Assembly (NCBI GenBank): GCA_002399025.1 | Contig: DHCV01000011.1 | Coordinates: 1 to 58,889, forward strand | Reading direction: 5' to 3' | From: Bacteroidales bacterium UBA4893 | GTDB taxonomy: Bacteria; Bacteroidota; Bacteroidia; Bacteroidales; P3 | Length of the DNA: 58,889 bases | In this document: one piece after another, positions 9,520 through 18,554 of the stretch | Position numbering within the stretch: the first letter of the stretch is position 1 | How the letters are laid out: each line of letters begins with the position of its first letter | Position numbers and translations under genes: made by a program | The notes under the pieces: generated by a model | The model's input: the letters and a program-made list of their open reading frames with translations, nothing else | Databases searched by the model: none | What the model was told of the DNA's origin: nothing

Positions 9520-12090
9520 ATGAACTCAGAAAACGAAAAGATAATTAAGGTAAACATTGAAAAACAAATGAAAAGTGCATATATTGACTATGCAATGAGT
9601 GTTATTGTTTCTCGTGCTTTGCCTGATGTGAGAGATGGTATGAAACCTGTTCATCGTAGGATTTTATATGCTATGAATGATATGGGAATGTTCTATAGTT
9701 CGCCTACAAAGAAGAGTGCCAGAATAGTAGGGGAGGTTCTTGGTAAGTATCACCCACACGGTGATAGTTCTGTTTATTATGCTATGGTGAGAATGGCTCA
9801 AACTTGGCAAATGCGTTACAAGTTGATTGATGGACAAGGTAACTTTGGTTCCATTGACCAAGACCCACCAGCAGCAATGCGTTATACTGAGGCTCGTTTA
9901 GCAAAGATTTCTGAAGAGATTTTGGCTGATATTGATAAGGATACAGTTGATTTTCAAAATAACTTTGATGATAGTTTGAAGGAACCCACCGTCTTACCAA
10001 CGAGGATACCAAATCTCTTGATTAATGGTGCTTCGGGAATTGCTGTTGGTATGGCAACAAATATGGCTCCACATAATCTTACTGAGGTTATTAATGGAAC
10101 GATTGCATACATAGATAATAATGATATTACCATAGATGAGTTGATGAAATATATCACTGCACCTGATTTTCCAACTGGTGGAATTATTTATGGTTATGAG
10201 GGTGTGCGTTCGGCTTATGAAACAGGTAGGGGACAAGTGGTTATTAGAGCTGATGCCAATATTGAGCAAGCTCCTAATGGGCATGACCAGATTATTGTGT
10301 CTTCAATTCCTTATCAAGTCAATAAATCCGAAATGATTCGTCGCCAAGCACAACTTGCTGATGAAAAGAAGATTGAAGGGATTTCTGAGATTAGGGATGA
10401 GAGTAATAAGGATGGAATTAGGATAGTTTATAAGCTTAAAAAGGATGCTATTACTAATGTTGTGCTAAATAAACTTTATCAATACTCCGAAATTCAAACC
10501 TCTTTCTCAATTAATAGTATTGCTTTGGTTCATGGAAGGCCACTTCTTTTGAACTTAAAGGAAATCATTAAGTATTTTGTTGAGCATAGGATTGAAGTTG
10601 TTGAAAGAAGAACAAGATTTGAGCTTGCTGAAGCAGAAAAAAGAGCTCATATATTGGAAGGCTTACTTAAGGCACTTGATTTTATTGATGAGATTATAGC
10701 AATAATTCGTTCAAGCGAAACAGTAAATGCAGCAAGAGAAACAATGAGTGAACGTTGGGGATTTTCTGAAATTCAGACAAGAGCTATTGTTGATATGCGT
10801 TTGCGTCAGTTGGCTGCTTTGGAAAGAGAAAAACTTCAAGCTGAGTATGATGAGTTAATGGCTTTCATTAAACGTTGTCATGAAATTCTTAATAATAGAG
10901 ATGTATTGATGCAAGTTATTAAGGATGAATTAGTGGAAGTTAGGGAAAAGTATGGTGATGAAAGAAAGACCAGAATTGAGTACTCTGCCTCTGACTTTAA
11001 GATAGAGGACATGATTGCCGATGACGATGTTGTTATTACTATTTCTCATCTTGGATACATTAAACGTACTCCATTATCAGAATATAAGGTTCAGAATAGG
11101 GGAGGTAAGGGTTCAAAAGGAGCTAATTCACGAGATGAGGACTTTATTGAACATATATACACAGCAACAATGCATAACTACATTCTTTTCTTTACTGAAA
11201 AAGGACGTTGTTATTGGATGAGAGTTTTTGAAATCCCGGAAGGAACAAAAACTTCAAAGGGAAGAGCTATTCAAAATCTGATAAGCATTGAACCTGATGA
11301 TACTGTTAAGGCATACATAAATACTCGAGACCTAAAAGATGAGGAATACATTAATAATAACTATATAGTACTTTGTACAAAAAAAGGTATTGTTAAGAAA
11401 ACAACTCTTGAGGCTTATTCTCGTCCAAGAGTTAATGGTATAATTGCAGTTTCAATTAGAGAGGGTGATGAATTGTTAGAGGCAAAGCTTACAAATGGAG
11501 ATAATGAGATTTTCTTAGCTCTAAATAGTGGTAATTGTATTCGCTTCTCTGAAACTAAGGTTAGACCAATGGGAAGAAATGCTTCTGGTGTTAAGGGTGT
11601 TACATTAAAAGATGAGAGCGATTTCGTAATTGGCATGGTTTGTGTGGAGGACAAGGAAAGAAATATCTTGGTTGTATCAGAAAAAGGCTTTGGAAAACGT
11701 TCTAATATTGATGAGTATCGTCATACAAATAGAGGAGGTAAGGGTGTTAGGACATTAAAAGTCACCGATAAGACAGGAAATTTGATTGCAATTAAGGATG
11801 TGGATGATGAAAACGATTTAATGATTATTAATAAGTCAGGAATAACCATTAGAATTGCAGTAAAAGATCTTAGAGTTATGGGACGTTCTACTCAAGGAGT
11901 AAGGCTAATTAAACTTAAGGATGAGGATCAAATTGCAGCTGTATGTAGGATTGATGTAACTGAAGATGATGAAGATGTTGAAAGAGTAGTTATTGATGGA
12001 GAAGAAATAATTGAGGATATAGATGAGATAATTGAAGAGGACGAAATTGTAGAAGAGGAAGATATAGTTGAAGATGATGATAATCAATAG
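9520..12090 (+). CDS. gyrA: DNA gyrase subunit A
   Basis: Breakage-reunion subunit of gyrase, which forms A2B2 with GyrB and introduces negative supercoils. It has 856 residues. The catalytic Tyr is Y122 in AAMRYTEARLAK, the same number as in E. coli. The C-terminal domain carries a GyrA box (QNRGGKG), which separates it from ParC, and ends in a strongly acidic tail (about 820-856). In the quinolone-resistance region (GKYHPHGDSSVYYAM) the residue corresponding to E. coli S83 is Ser, but that corresponding to D87 is Tyr. The start is the first ATG. The TPR gene follows after 39 nt. Confidence 0.97.
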   Translation: MNSENEKIIKVNIEKQMKSAYIDYAMSVIVSRALPDVRDGMKPVHRRILYAMNDMGMFYSSPTKKSARIVGEVLGKYHPHGDSSVYYAMVRMAQTWQMRYKLIDGQGNFGSIDQDPPAAMRYTEARLAKISEEILADIDKDTVDFQNNFDDSLKEPTVLPTRIPNLLINGASGIAVGMATNMAPHNLTEVINGTIAYIDNNDITIDELMKYITAPDFPTGGIIYGYEGVRSAYETGRGQVVIRADANIEQAPNGHDQIIVSSIPYQVNKSEMIRRQAQLADEKKIEGISEIRDESNKDGIRIVYKLKKDAITNVVLNKLYQYSEIQTSFSINSIALVHGRPLLLNLKEIIKYFVEHRIEVVERRTRFELAEAEKRAHILEGLLKALDFIDEIIAIIRSSETVNAARETMSERWGFSEIQTRAIVDMRLRQLAALEREKLQAEYDELMAFIKRCHEILNNRDVLMQVIKDELVEVREKYGDERKTRIEYSASDFKIEDMIADDDVVITISHLGYIKRTPLSEYKVQNRGGKGSKGANSRDEDFIEHIYTATMHNYILFFTEKGRCYWMRVFEIPEGTKTSKGRAIQNLISIEPDDTVKAYINTRDLKDEEYINNNYIVLCTKKGIVKKTTLEAYSRPRVNGIIAVSIREGDELLEAKLTNGDNEIFLALNSGNCIRFSETKVRPMGRNASGVKGVTLKDESDFVIGMVCVEDKERNILVVSEKGFGKRSNIDEYRHTNRGGKGVRTLKVTDKTGNLIAIKDVDDENDLMIINKSGITIRIAVKDLRVMGRSTQGVRLIKLKDEDQIAAVCRIDVTEDDEDVERVVIDGEEIIEDIDEIIEEDEIVEEEDIVEDDDNQ

Positions 12091-12129
12091 AAAAAATATT
12101 TAATTTAATAATACATAAAACAAATTAAG

Positions 12130-13332
12130 ATGAAAAGAATAATTTTATTAGTAGCATTATTGGCATTTGGTTTAAGTGCTTCGGCTCAAACTATGAAGGT
12201 TCAAAGTGCTTATGCAGACTTGAAGAACAATCGTTTGGCAAATGCTAAGAAAAACATTGATGCTGCTTGCGAACATGAAAATACTAAGAATGATGCAAAG
12301 ACATGGCACTATGCTGGATTAATCTATGCTAAAATTGTTGAAGTCTCTCAAACAGATGAAAAATTGTTTAAGAAGCAAAAAATTCAAACTCCGGTTCCTG
12401 AATTAGCAGAAATTTCAACTCAGGCTATTATTAAATCTCTTGACCTTGAAAAAGCAGCAAGTACTACCGAATATATGAAGGCTAACATCAACACTTTAAA
12501 GTATATTGTTGGTTATCAATTCGCCAACGCATTTGATGTTTTTGATAAAGGTGGATATGCACAAAGTATTCCAATGTTTGAAAACGTATCAAAAGTTGCT
12601 CAAATTGCTGGAGATGATGAAATTAGAATGAAGAATAACGCTTGCTTAGCATTAGCTTATGATGCCACAGGTCAAAAGGATAAAGCAGCAGAGCTATATC
12701 GTCAATTAGTAAGACAAAACACTAAGGAAGAGGCTATTTACATAAATCTATTCTTAGCAAATAAAAGAGCCAATGAGAATGATAAAGCTATAAATGTGTT
12801 GAAAGCAGGAGTGAAGAACCTTCCAGCAAATTATAAATTATTAGGATTACTTTCTGGAGCATATATTGAAAATGGTAATAAGGAAGAAGCCGATAAATGT
12901 ATTGCTGCATTAAAAGCTATGGCTGATACAATTTCACATGATAAGCCAAATGTATTAGTAATTATTGGCAATGCCTTAAGAGATGCGAATAATACTGAAG
13001 AAGCAATTCCTATGTATAATAAATCTCTTGAGTTAAATCCTAATCAAACAGATGCAAATCTTAATTTAGGTATTTTATACTTTAACTGGGCTGTTGATTT
13101 AAAAGATCAAGCTGATAAGTTACCAATTGAAGCTGCTGAGGCATACGACAAACTACAAGTTGAATCAAAATCTAAATTCTCAGTTGCAATTCCTTATTTC
13201 GAAAAGGTATTAACTCAAAAGCCTAATGATATTAGAGCATTAAATGCTTTGAAAGTTATTTACTCTAGACTTGAAATGAAAGAAAAATATCAAGAAGTAA
13301 GTGCAAAATTAGAATCATTAAGAAATAAGTAA
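12130..13332 (+). CDS. Secreted tetratricopeptide-repeat protein
   Basis: A 400-residue protein with a signal peptide (about residues 1-20, ending ASAQ). Helical repeats follow; the clearest TPR is about residues 275-310 (GNALRDANNTEEAIPMYNKS then LELNPNQTDANLNLG), with weaker repeats at about 20-60 and 155-260. It is presumably periplasmic and binds other proteins; no enzymatic motif is seen. It is 39 nt downstream of gyrA and could be read through from it, although the functions are unrelated. A strong hairpin terminator follows at 13406-13447. Confidence 0.85.
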   Translation: MKRIILLVALLAFGLSASAQTMKVQSAYADLKNNRLANAKKNIDAACEHENTKNDAKTWHYAGLIYAKIVEVSQTDEKLFKKQKIQTPVPELAEISTQAIIKSLDLEKAASTTEYMKANINTLKYIVGYQFANAFDVFDKGGYAQSIPMFENVSKVAQIAGDDEIRMKNNACLALAYDATGQKDKAAELYRQLVRQNTKEEAIYINLFLANKRANENDKAINVLKAGVKNLPANYKLLGLLSGAYIENGNKEEADKCIAALKAMADTISHDKPNVLVIIGNALRDANNTEEAIPMYNKSLELNPNQTDANLNLGILYFNWAVDLKDQADKLPIEAAEAYDKLQVESKSKFSVAIPYFEKVLTQKPNDIRALNALKVIYSRLEMKEKYQEVSAKLESLRNK

Positions 13333-13405
13333 TCCAAAAATTGATTTAAGATTTACATTTCAATGATAAATCAAATCAAGAAATAAAATTTTAAAATCAA
13401 GTTTT

Positions 13406-13452
13406 AATAACGCCTTTTCTGATTTTAATATCATTAAAGGCGTTATTATTTT
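13406..13452 (+). terminator. Rho-independent terminator after the TPR gene
   Basis: A perfect 12-bp stem, AATAACGCCTTT / AAAGGCGTTATT (13406-13417 and 13436-13447), with an 18-nt loop, followed by ATTTTC. It is 74 nt after the TPR stop codon. Confidence 0.75.
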
Positions 13453-13680
13453 CATCAAATTTGATATAGAAGAATCCAAAGAAATATCCATTTTATCAAA
13501 ACCTCAATCTAAATATAATTGCAATTATGTTAAGTAAAGTATTGAGAAACCCTCCTAATTAATATACAAAGCGACTATAACACATTTAATGTATAATCGC
13601 TACAATATTTTATTATATTCTTCTAATGAATAATGGTTAAAATATTCTCGTATATTCTTCTATAGTGGTGATTTATCTGA

Positions 13681-13717
13681 TTTAAGCTAAAGACAAATGA
13701 TAGAAATTTAGCTTAAA
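13681..13717. repeat. Perfect 11-bp inverted repeat
   Basis: TTTAAGCTAAA (13681-13691) and TTTAGCTTAAA (13707-13717) flank a 15-nt loop. It lies 73 nt beyond the stop of the minus-strand transketolase gene but has no T-run, so terminator function is uncertain. Confidence 0.55.
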
Positions 13718-13740
13718 AAATATGTTTCGATTAAATAATC

Positions 13741-13784
13741 TTAGTTAGGCTTACAAGGAATCTAAGTTAGGCTTAGAAGTAAAA
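13741..13784. repeat. Two 22-bp direct repeats
   Basis: The core AGTTAGGCTTA recurs at 13743-13753 and 13765-13775 with a 22-bp period, inside a longer degenerate match. Period and setting resemble the other roughly 21-bp arrays of the window. Confidence 0.55.
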
Positions 13785-13789
13785 TAATC

Positions 13790-14746
13790 TTATTGTTTTC
13801 TTTTAACTACTTTTTCAGCTGCTGAAACAATATCTTGTGATTTTAGTCCATATTTAACCATTAAGTCTTCTGGTTTTCCGCTTTCACCAAATTGATCATC
13901 AACTCCAACATATTCAATTGGCTTTGGATTATTTCTGGATAGTAATTGAGCCACAGAATCTCCTAATCCACCATTGTATTGATGTTCTTCACAAGTTACA
14001 ATGCATCCGGTTTTTGAAACAGATTTCAATATAGCCTCATTATCCAATGGTTTAATTGTATGAATATTTATAATTTCTGCACTTATCCCCTTCTCTGCCA
14101 GCATCTCCCCTGCTTGAATTGCCTCCCAAACCAAATGTCCGGTAGCCAAGATTGTTACATCTCTTCCTTCATTTAATAAAAGAGCCTTGCCAATTTGGAA
14201 TGGAGTATCTTCAGAAATAAAAATTGGAACTTTAGGTCTTCCAAATCTAATGTAAACAGGTCCAATATGCTCAGCGGCAGCTATTGTTGCTTGAATAGTT
14301 TGATTATAATCACATGGATTAATAACTACTAAATTCGGTAACATTTTCATTAACCCAATGTCTTCAAGAATTTGGTGAGTTGCACCATCTTCTCCCAAAG
14401 TAATTCCAGCATGAGAACCAGCAATCTTGACATTAGTATTGGAGTAAGCAACGCTTTGACGAATTTGATCATATACCCTACCTGTTGAGAATGCAGCAAA
14501 AGAACCTACAAAAGGAACTTTTCCACTCAAAGCCATTCCAGATGCTACTCCTACCATATTTGCCTCAGAAATACCTATTTGAAAAAATCTTTCAGGGAAT
14601 GCTTCCTTAAAAGCACCCATCTTAACACTTTCTGTTAAATCAGAACATAATGCTACAACATTTGGATTTCTTTTTCCAGCTTCCAAAAGCCCTTGTCCAA
14701 ATCCTGAACGAGTATCGTTACTTCCTAAAATTGTATATTTTTTCAT
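13790..14746 (-). CDS. Transketolase, C-terminal half (split transketolase)
   Basis: Carries the pyrimidine-binding and C-terminal domains of transketolase. With the half encoded at 16151-16996 it should form the TPP enzyme that moves two-carbon ketol units in the pentose phosphate pathway. It has about 318 residues. I place the start at the ATG at 14746 (MKKYTILGSNDTRSGFG), 4 nt after the upstream stop. An upstream ATG at 14770 would overlap the VWA gene and add only eight basic residues. Recognisable segments are ALCSDLTESVKMG, ISEANMVGVASGMAL, GEDGATHQILEDIG and TCEEHQYNGGLG. It is the last gene of the three-gene operon. Other two-carbon-transferring enzymes (DXS-like) share this fold, but the split form with this partner supports transketolase. 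Confidence 0.93.
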   Translation of the reverse strand: MKKYTILGSNDTRSGFGQGLLEAGKRNPNVVALCSDLTESVKMGAFKEAFPERFFQIGISEANMVGVASGMALSGKVPFVGSFAAFSTGRVYDQIRQSVAYSNTNVKIAGSHAGITLGEDGATHQILEDIGLMKMLPNLVVINPCDYNQTIQATIAAAEHIGPVYIRFGRPKVPIFISEDTPFQIGKALLLNEGRDVTILATGHLVWEAIQAGEMLAEKGISAEIINIHTIKPLDNEAILKSVSKTGCIVTCEEHQYNGGLGDSVAQLLSRNNPKPIEYVGVDDQFGESGKPEDLMVKYGLKSQDIVSAAEKVVKRKQ

Positions 14747-14750
14747 GTTT

Positions 14751-16151
14751 TTATTTGTTTTTCGTTTCAAATGATATAATGGTTGTTTCTGAAGATTCTA
14801 TTTTAAACTCAATAACCTTAGTATCTTTGGTCAATGAACTTTGTCTTGGGCGAAATACTACCTGATATTTACCTGGTAATAGTGGAATAGTTTGTAATTG
14901 TTTTGGAGATAAATTAGTTACAAATTTCCAATTATCCTCTTCATTCACAAAAAGAGTTGAATAAGAGTCCGAAGGCTTTGATATTTGTAAGTTTCCTGTT
15001 GAAGGAATCTCAATTTGAGTGGTTGAATTTTGAACAATCTCAATATTCTCCAAAAATAATCTGGGTTGAGTTAGAACTTCTAAGTCATATTTTCCAACGA
15101 GATAGCGTTCAGAAGAATTAATGTCCTGAGAATTGATTGTTTCTCTTTCTCCTTTTTTCTTAATCAATACCTCAATTGGCTTTGAACTCTGTGCTTTACC
15201 CTTGTATTTTAGGACTAAAGTCCCTTGTGAAGCTTGAATTGGAATAATTGTATGAGAACCTGCCTTAATATTTACATTCTCAACCTTTACCTTAGGTAAG
15301 GTTTGGATTTCTATATCATAATTTATTAGTGGGTCTATTTCCAGTGTATCGGAAAGTCCCTTTGAATTCATTGTATGAATGAAAGAATATTTTGGTTGCT
15401 TGCTCTTTGTTTCATAGAAAATCATTGGAACATTTGTAACGCTCAAGGACTTGTAGGAATCAAACAAATCAACCTGACATGTAGAACCATAAATGGCTTG
15501 ATTGACTATATCATTAATTTTTTTAGTAAACTCAATCTCATTATTAACCTCAAAATAATTCCCAACACATTTGAAATAATCCTTATTCCCCATTCCAATC
15601 CCAATTATAAAAGGTTTAATTATTCCTTGATTTTGTATTGTTTGAGAAATACTGCAAGGATCATCACCACAATCATCAATCCCATCAGTAATCAAAATAA
15701 CAATATTCCTACAATTCCTACATTCAGGGAAATCAGTCTTTGCAGCCATAAACGATTTAGCAATCGGCGAAGAGCCTTTTGGAACTAATCCCTTTAATTT
15801 ATCCTTAATAATATCATTATTATTTGATGAAAATGGAATTTCTAATTTAGTATCGTTGCAATCTTGCAAAGTATAGTTTTGAGTGTGTCCAAAAGCCCTT
15901 AATGCTAAATCAACATTGGCTTTTCCATTCAAACTATCAATAACATTTGAGAGAATTGACTGGGTTATTTTTATCTTCGAATCGCTTTGCCATTTCCCAT
16001 ACATACTATAAGAACAATCAACAATAAACAATATTCTTGTCTTTTGATTTTCTAATTTTATTGCAGGTCTTTGATTTCTTGTTTGAGCATTTGACTCAAA
16101 AACCGAGAATATAATAAAGAATAATAATAGTATTTTTGGGAAGCTTTTCAT
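14751..16151 (-). CDS. Secreted von Willebrand factor A-domain protein
   Basis: A 466-residue protein with a signal peptide (about 1-22, ending SNAQ) and an N-terminal VWA domain (about 38-215). The metal-binding MIDAS motif DxSxS is intact (D45 in DCSYSMYG), and a later acidic loop reads ITDGIDDCGDDPC. Several cysteines in the domain suggest disulfides outside the cytoplasm. The rest (about 220-466) is beta-rich with repeated PEGA-like or carboxypeptidase-regulatory-like units. It lies between the two transketolase halves: its ATG overlaps the TAA of the upstream half by 1 nt, and its stop is 4 nt before the next start. Translational coupling is therefore likely although the compartments differ. 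A role in adhesion or envelope assembly is possible; nothing in the sequence links it to sugar metabolism. Confidence 0.88.
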   Translation of the reverse strand: MKSFPKILLLFFIIFSVFESNAQTRNQRPAIKLENQKTRILFIVDCSYSMYGKWQSDSKIKITQSILSNVIDSLNGKANVDLALRAFGHTQNYTLQDCNDTKLEIPFSSNNNDIIKDKLKGLVPKGSSPIAKSFMAAKTDFPECRNCRNIVILITDGIDDCGDDPCSISQTIQNQGIIKPFIIGIGMGNKDYFKCVGNYFEVNNEIEFTKKINDIVNQAIYGSTCQVDLFDSYKSLSVTNVPMIFYETKSKQPKYSFIHTMNSKGLSDTLEIDPLINYDIEIQTLPKVKVENVNIKAGSHTIIPIQASQGTLVLKYKGKAQSSKPIEVLIKKKGERETINSQDINSSERYLVGKYDLEVLTQPRLFLENIEIVQNSTTQIEIPSTGNLQISKPSDSYSTLFVNEEDNWKFVTNLSPKQLQTIPLLPGKYQVVFRPRQSSLTKDTKVIEFKIESSETTIISFETKNK

Positions 16152-16996
16152 TAATAGTCTCCTAAGGTTTCTTTTAATTGAGAAAGAGCATTAGCAGTTT
16201 GTTCGTTGTTTGGTGCAACTCCATGCCACTTATAAGAACCTTGCATAAAGTCAACTCCATATCCCATTAGGGTATGCATAAGAATCACAACAGGTTTGCC
16301 TTTTTTGGTCAATGACTTAGCTTTCTTTAAAACTTCAACACAATCCTTCATATCGTTTCCTTGCATCTCCAATGCCTCCCATCCGAAAGCAATAAACTTA
16401 TCCTTAAGATTACCTATTGGTAATACATCTTCAACCTTTCCATCAATTTGTGCATTATTAACATCAATGATAGAAATCAAATTATCAACCTTATTGCCAG
16501 CAGCAAACATAACTGCCTCCCAAATCTGACCCTCTTGCAATTCTCCATCTCCATGAAGAGTATATACTAAATGATTACAACCATTTAATTTCTTAGCCAA
16601 AGCTGCTCCTATACCAACTGAAAGTCCTTGTCCCAAAGAACCGGATGCAATTCTAACTCCAGGAAGATTATATTTTGGTGTTGGATGACCTTGAAGAGGC
16701 GAACCAATTTTTCTGAATGTTGCTAAATCGGAAACTGTGAAGAATCCCTTGCGAGCCAATACACTATACCAAACTGGTGAAATATGTCCGTTTGAAAGGA
16801 AAAACATATCCTCTCCCCTTCCTTCTATTGTGAAATTTTCTGGATTGCAATCTAAGGCATCAAAATATAATGCACTCATTAAATCTGCACAGCCCAAGGA
16901 ACCTCCTGGATGACCTGAGGAACAAGCATTAACCATTCTTACAATATCTCTTCTTACTTGAGAAGCAACGTTTTCTAATTCTGCAATTGTAGCCAT
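16151..16996 (-). CDS. Transketolase, N-terminal (TPP-binding) half
   Basis: A 281-residue protein carrying the thiamine-diphosphate domain of a split transketolase. The TPP/Mg motif is visible as GDGELQEG (about 150-157) followed by VNN about 25 residues later. N-terminal markers are the CSSGHPGGSLGCADL segment and the HISPVWYSVLA segment. It is the first gene of the operon tktN-VWA-tktC. A -7-like element sits at 17019-17026. Activity needs the C-terminal half encoded 1.4 kb downstream. Confidence 0.93.
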   Translation of the reverse strand: MATIAELENVASQVRRDIVRMVNACSSGHPGGSLGCADLMSALYFDALDCNPENFTIEGRGEDMFFLSNGHISPVWYSVLARKGFFTVSDLATFRKIGSPLQGHPTPKYNLPGVRIASGSLGQGLSVGIGAALAKKLNGCNHLVYTLHGDGELQEGQIWEAVMFAAGNKVDNLISIIDVNNAQIDGKVEDVLPIGNLKDKFIAFGWEALEMQGNDMKDCVEVLKKAKSLTKKGKPVVILMHTLMGYGVDFMQGSYKWHGVAPNNEQTANALSQLKETLGDY

Positions 16997-17018
16997 ATAG
17001 TTATATATTTTTCGTTTG

Positions 17019-17026
17019 CAAAATTA
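17019..17026 (-). promoter_or_regulatory. Probable -7 element of the transketolase operon (TAATTTTG)
   Basis: The minus strand reads TAATTTTG then CAAACG, 22 nt before the ATG. A TTG lies 16 nt upstream of it (17045-17043), a slightly short spacing. Confidence 0.5.
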
Positions 17027-17098
17027 CAAAAAAAAGCGTTACCAAAGAATAAATCTAAGAGAGATATTATTTTAGGTTTGGAAAGGTTTTATTATTAA

Positions 17099-17935
17099 CT
17101 ATCTAATAAGATAAACTGTTCCTGATTGCTTATATTCCTTACCTTCAAGATTCTTAAAGATGATTATATAGGCATAAGCTCCTTGTTCACAAAGTTTTCC
17201 CTTATACAATCCATTCCAACCATTATTTATATCCTTTGAAGTAAAGACAAGTAAGCCCTTACGATTATAGATATGCATTTCATAGGTCTTTAGGGTTTCA
17301 AAAGCAGGCTTAAAGACATTATTAGTATTCTGCATTGGAGTGAATGCATTTGGAATGAATAATCTAAAGATTAAATTAGTATCTTCACCAATACTTGCCT
17401 TATTATCAATCTCATTCACAAGTTCAAACTCAGATTCAGTAGTTTCAGTTGTCTGTTGAGTATTTGTTGAAGCAATATCTGTTTTAAGTGTTTTGGGAGT
17501 AGTCTTTGTAGTTTCCTTTATTTTAGTTGTAGTTTCAATTGGAGTAGAAATCTTATTAATTATAGGAACTGCCAATGTTTGATTAGAAGAACTAACGTTT
17601 TCTGCTTGAAGATTTTCTTCTACATTATTAATTATAGGCTTTGAATCTTTCAACGGAAGATTCTCTTCACTCAAAATTACTCCCATATCATTCTTTTCAG
17701 TCTTTGCTAAAGGGGATTCTTCTTTATTAATTATTTGATTTTGAACAGTATTCTCATTGTTGGAAGGAATAAACAAAACAGCAGTTAAGCCAACCAAAAC
17801 AGCAGCTCCAACTATTGTTGAAAATGCTAACCAATTAAATTTTGGTTTAGGAAGATTAGATTGAATATTTCCCCAAGCATCGGCAGGAGGAGTTTGTTCA
17901 AAATTCTCAAATCTTTTTTTCAATCTGTTTGACAT
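17099..17935 (-). CDS. Membrane-anchored protein with CHU_C-type domain; probable partner of the ECF sigma factor
   Basis: About 278 residues from the ATG at 17935 (MSNRLKKRFENFEQTPP), which follows the sigma-factor stop by 16 nt. An upstream ATG at 17977 would overlap the sigma gene and is less likely. There is no signal peptide. The layout is a basic cytoplasmic N-terminus (about 1-34, containing the PPADAWGNI segment common in Bacteroidota sigma-linked membrane proteins), one transmembrane helix (about 35-56), a Thr/Asn/Glu-rich linker (about 57-190), and a C-terminal gliding-motility/CHU_C-like beta domain (about 195-278: PNAFTPMQNTNNVFKP, IYNRKGLLVF, NGWNGLYKG). Gene order suggests an anti-sigma-like sensor, but no classical anti-sigma domain is evident. 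Confidence 0.75.
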   Translation of the reverse strand: MSNRLKKRFENFEQTPPADAWGNIQSNLPKPKFNWLAFSTIVGAAVLVGLTAVLFIPSNNENTVQNQIINKEESPLAKTEKNDMGVILSEENLPLKDSKPIINNVEENLQAENVSSSNQTLAVPIINKISTPIETTTKIKETTKTTPKTLKTDIASTNTQQTTETTESEFELVNEIDNKASIGEDTNLIFRLFIPNAFTPMQNTNNVFKPAFETLKTYEMHIYNRKGLLVFTSKDINNGWNGLYKGKLCEQGAYAYIIIFKNLEGKEYKQSGTVYLIR

Positions 17936-17951
17936 ATATGGTGTATTTATT

Positions 17952-18500
17952 TTATTTATAATTTTCAATATTTTCAATGTTCATCAAATACTCACGAAGA
18001 TGATTTTTGGCTTTGGAGTTTTGCGAACGCAAGGTTCCTTCCTTAACATCCAACATTTTTGCAGTCTCTTCGTAGGTTTGACCCTCAACTTCAATCAAGT
18101 TAAAAACTACTCTCTGCTGGTTTGGTAATTTTTGAATAGCCTTAAGGATTTCTGTATTTATATAGTTATCAATGTATTCATCATTATCTTCATCCTCATA
18201 AGGAATATCTACATCGCTTGTTGAGATATGCAAATTAGCCTTATTGTAGCGATAAAAATTTATTGCATGATTAACAAAAATTCTTTTCATCCAAGCCTCA
18301 AATGAACCAAAGCTCTCATAGTTTTTAATATTTTTAAAGACCTTAACGAATGCTTCCTGAAAGACATCTTGAGCATCTGCCCTATTTTTGCAATACCTCA
18401 AACTCAAGCCAAAAAGCTTTTCTGAAAACATATCGTATAGAGCCTTTTGTGCCTTTGGTTTGTCTTTTTTGCATCCTTCAATTATTTCTTCCAAGTCCAT
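17952..18500 (-). CDS. ECF-type RNA polymerase sigma factor
   Basis: A 182-residue sigma-70 factor with only regions 2 and 4. Region 2 covers about 18-82 (LSLRYCKNRADAQDVFQEAF, then EAWMKRIFVNHAINFYR). Region 4 covers about 115-172, with the helix-turn-helix YEETAKMLDVKEGTLRSQNS. An acidic linker (DVDIPYEDEDNDEY) joins them. Directly downstream is a one-TM protein with an extracytoplasmic domain, the usual arrangement of a sigma factor with its membrane regulator. In several Bacteroidota ECF factors of this kind act with T9SS or envelope signalling; that link is inference here. Confidence 0.93.
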   Translation of the reverse strand: MDLEEIIEGCKKDKPKAQKALYDMFSEKLFGLSLRYCKNRADAQDVFQEAFVKVFKNIKNYESFGSFEAWMKRIFVNHAINFYRYNKANLHISTSDVDIPYEDEDNDEYIDNYINTEILKAIQKLPNQQRVVFNLIEVEGQTYEETAKMLDVKEGTLRSQNSKAKNHLREYLMNIENIENYK

Positions 18501-18554
18501 TCAAGAATAATAACACTATTAGTATGAAAAACGTTTCTCTTTTTAGAATAAAAA

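Larger units (their letters stand above)
13333..13789. other. Intergenic region between convergent genes, rich in inverted and direct repeats
   Basis: This 457-nt gap separates the 3' ends of the TPR gene and the transketolase gene. It contains a 12-bp-stem terminator (13406-13447), an imperfect hairpin at 13570-13601, a perfect 11-bp inverted repeat (TTTAAGCTAAA / TTTAGCTTAAA, 13681-13717) and a 22-bp direct repeat (13741-13784). No coding region is supported. Confidence 0.6.

Noticed and set aside
15375..15788. 137-residue plus-strand ORF inside the VWA gene
   Set aside because: Antisense shadow of the signal-peptide-bearing VWA protein.
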